Shown: positions 14,712 to 14,730 of the stretch, piece by piece
How positions within the stretch are numbered: position 1 is the stretch's first letter
How the letters are laid out: each line of letters starts with the position of its first letter
Source: Bacteroidales bacterium
Lineage (GTDB): Bacteria; Bacteroidota; Bacteroidia; Bacteroidales; VadinHA17
Direction: 5' to 3'
Length of the DNA stretch: 14,730 bases
NCBI GenBank assembly: GCA_012514255.1
Contig: JAAZAP010000049.1
Location: 1-14,730 of the forward strand
The notes under the pieces: model-generated
Databases searched by the model: none
What the model was told of the DNA's origin: nothing
The model's input: only the letters and a program-made list of their open reading frames with translations
Program-made: the position numbers and the translations under genes

Positions 14712-14730
14712 GTAAAAATTACGAAGTTGC

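Noticed and set aside
1..14730. CRISPR array, insertion sequence, prophage or defence island
   Set aside because: No regularly spaced repeats, terminal inverted repeats, transposase, integrase or defence-type genes were seen on either strand.

Overview
This window is a densely packed stretch of housekeeping chromosome from a member of the Bacteroidetes, probably the order Bacteroidales. Three things point there. Protein details fit the phylum: ClpP with a 30-residue N-terminal extension, trigger factor with an unrecognisable PPIase core, SerRS motif 2, and a GH97 glycosidase. The Bacteroidetes-type -7 promoter box TAnnTTTG lies upstream of six transcription units. Clear Shine-Dalgarno sequences are generally missing. 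I could not resolve the genus. The window holds 17 protein genes, one tRNA and almost no spare DNA; the largest gap is 243 bases (7114-7356). I see no mobile element, prophage, CRISPR array or sign of recent transfer.

Layout. Positions 8-890 (+) carry greA and a HIT-family gene, closed by a bidirectional terminator shared with a small cysteine-rich secreted protein on the minus strand (948-1265). comF (1376-2086, +) runs tail-to-tail into ruvC. The minus-strand block from 7113 down to 2076 holds rplU, rpmA, an intrinsic terminator, serS, a DMT/EamA transporter, an S41 lipoprotein peptidase and ruvC. ruvC starts at a GTG that overlaps the peptidase stop codon. A divergent promoter region (7114-7356) separates this block from a plus-strand operon at 7357-11246: a bifunctional-nuclease-domain protein with a UVR motif, a secreted GH97 glycosidase, thyA and folA. 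clpX, clpP and tig (minus, 11241-14528) follow in the usual tig-clpP-clpX order. An intrinsic terminator and tRNA-Leu(UAG) lie upstream of tig.

How the genes work together. thyA and folA form the dTMP/folate cycle: ThyA oxidises methylene-THF to DHF and DHFR reduces it back. tig, clpP and clpX handle nascent-chain folding and regulated proteolysis. rplU and rpmA encode two 50S proteins. greA, ruvC and comF relate to transcription fidelity, Holliday-junction resolution and DNA uptake. The GH97 enzyme, the DMT transporter and the S41 lipoprotein are envelope or metabolic genes set into these housekeeping operons.

I found no convincing new multi-gene system. The items most worth a second look are the cysteine-rich secreted protein, the structured rplU leader, the in-frame 18-bp repeat in the L21 tail, the abutting folA/clpX stops in a TCATGA palindrome, the Trp22-to-Ala change in DHFR, the VGY in place of IGF in ClpX, and the GH97 gene inside a nucleotide-metabolism operon.
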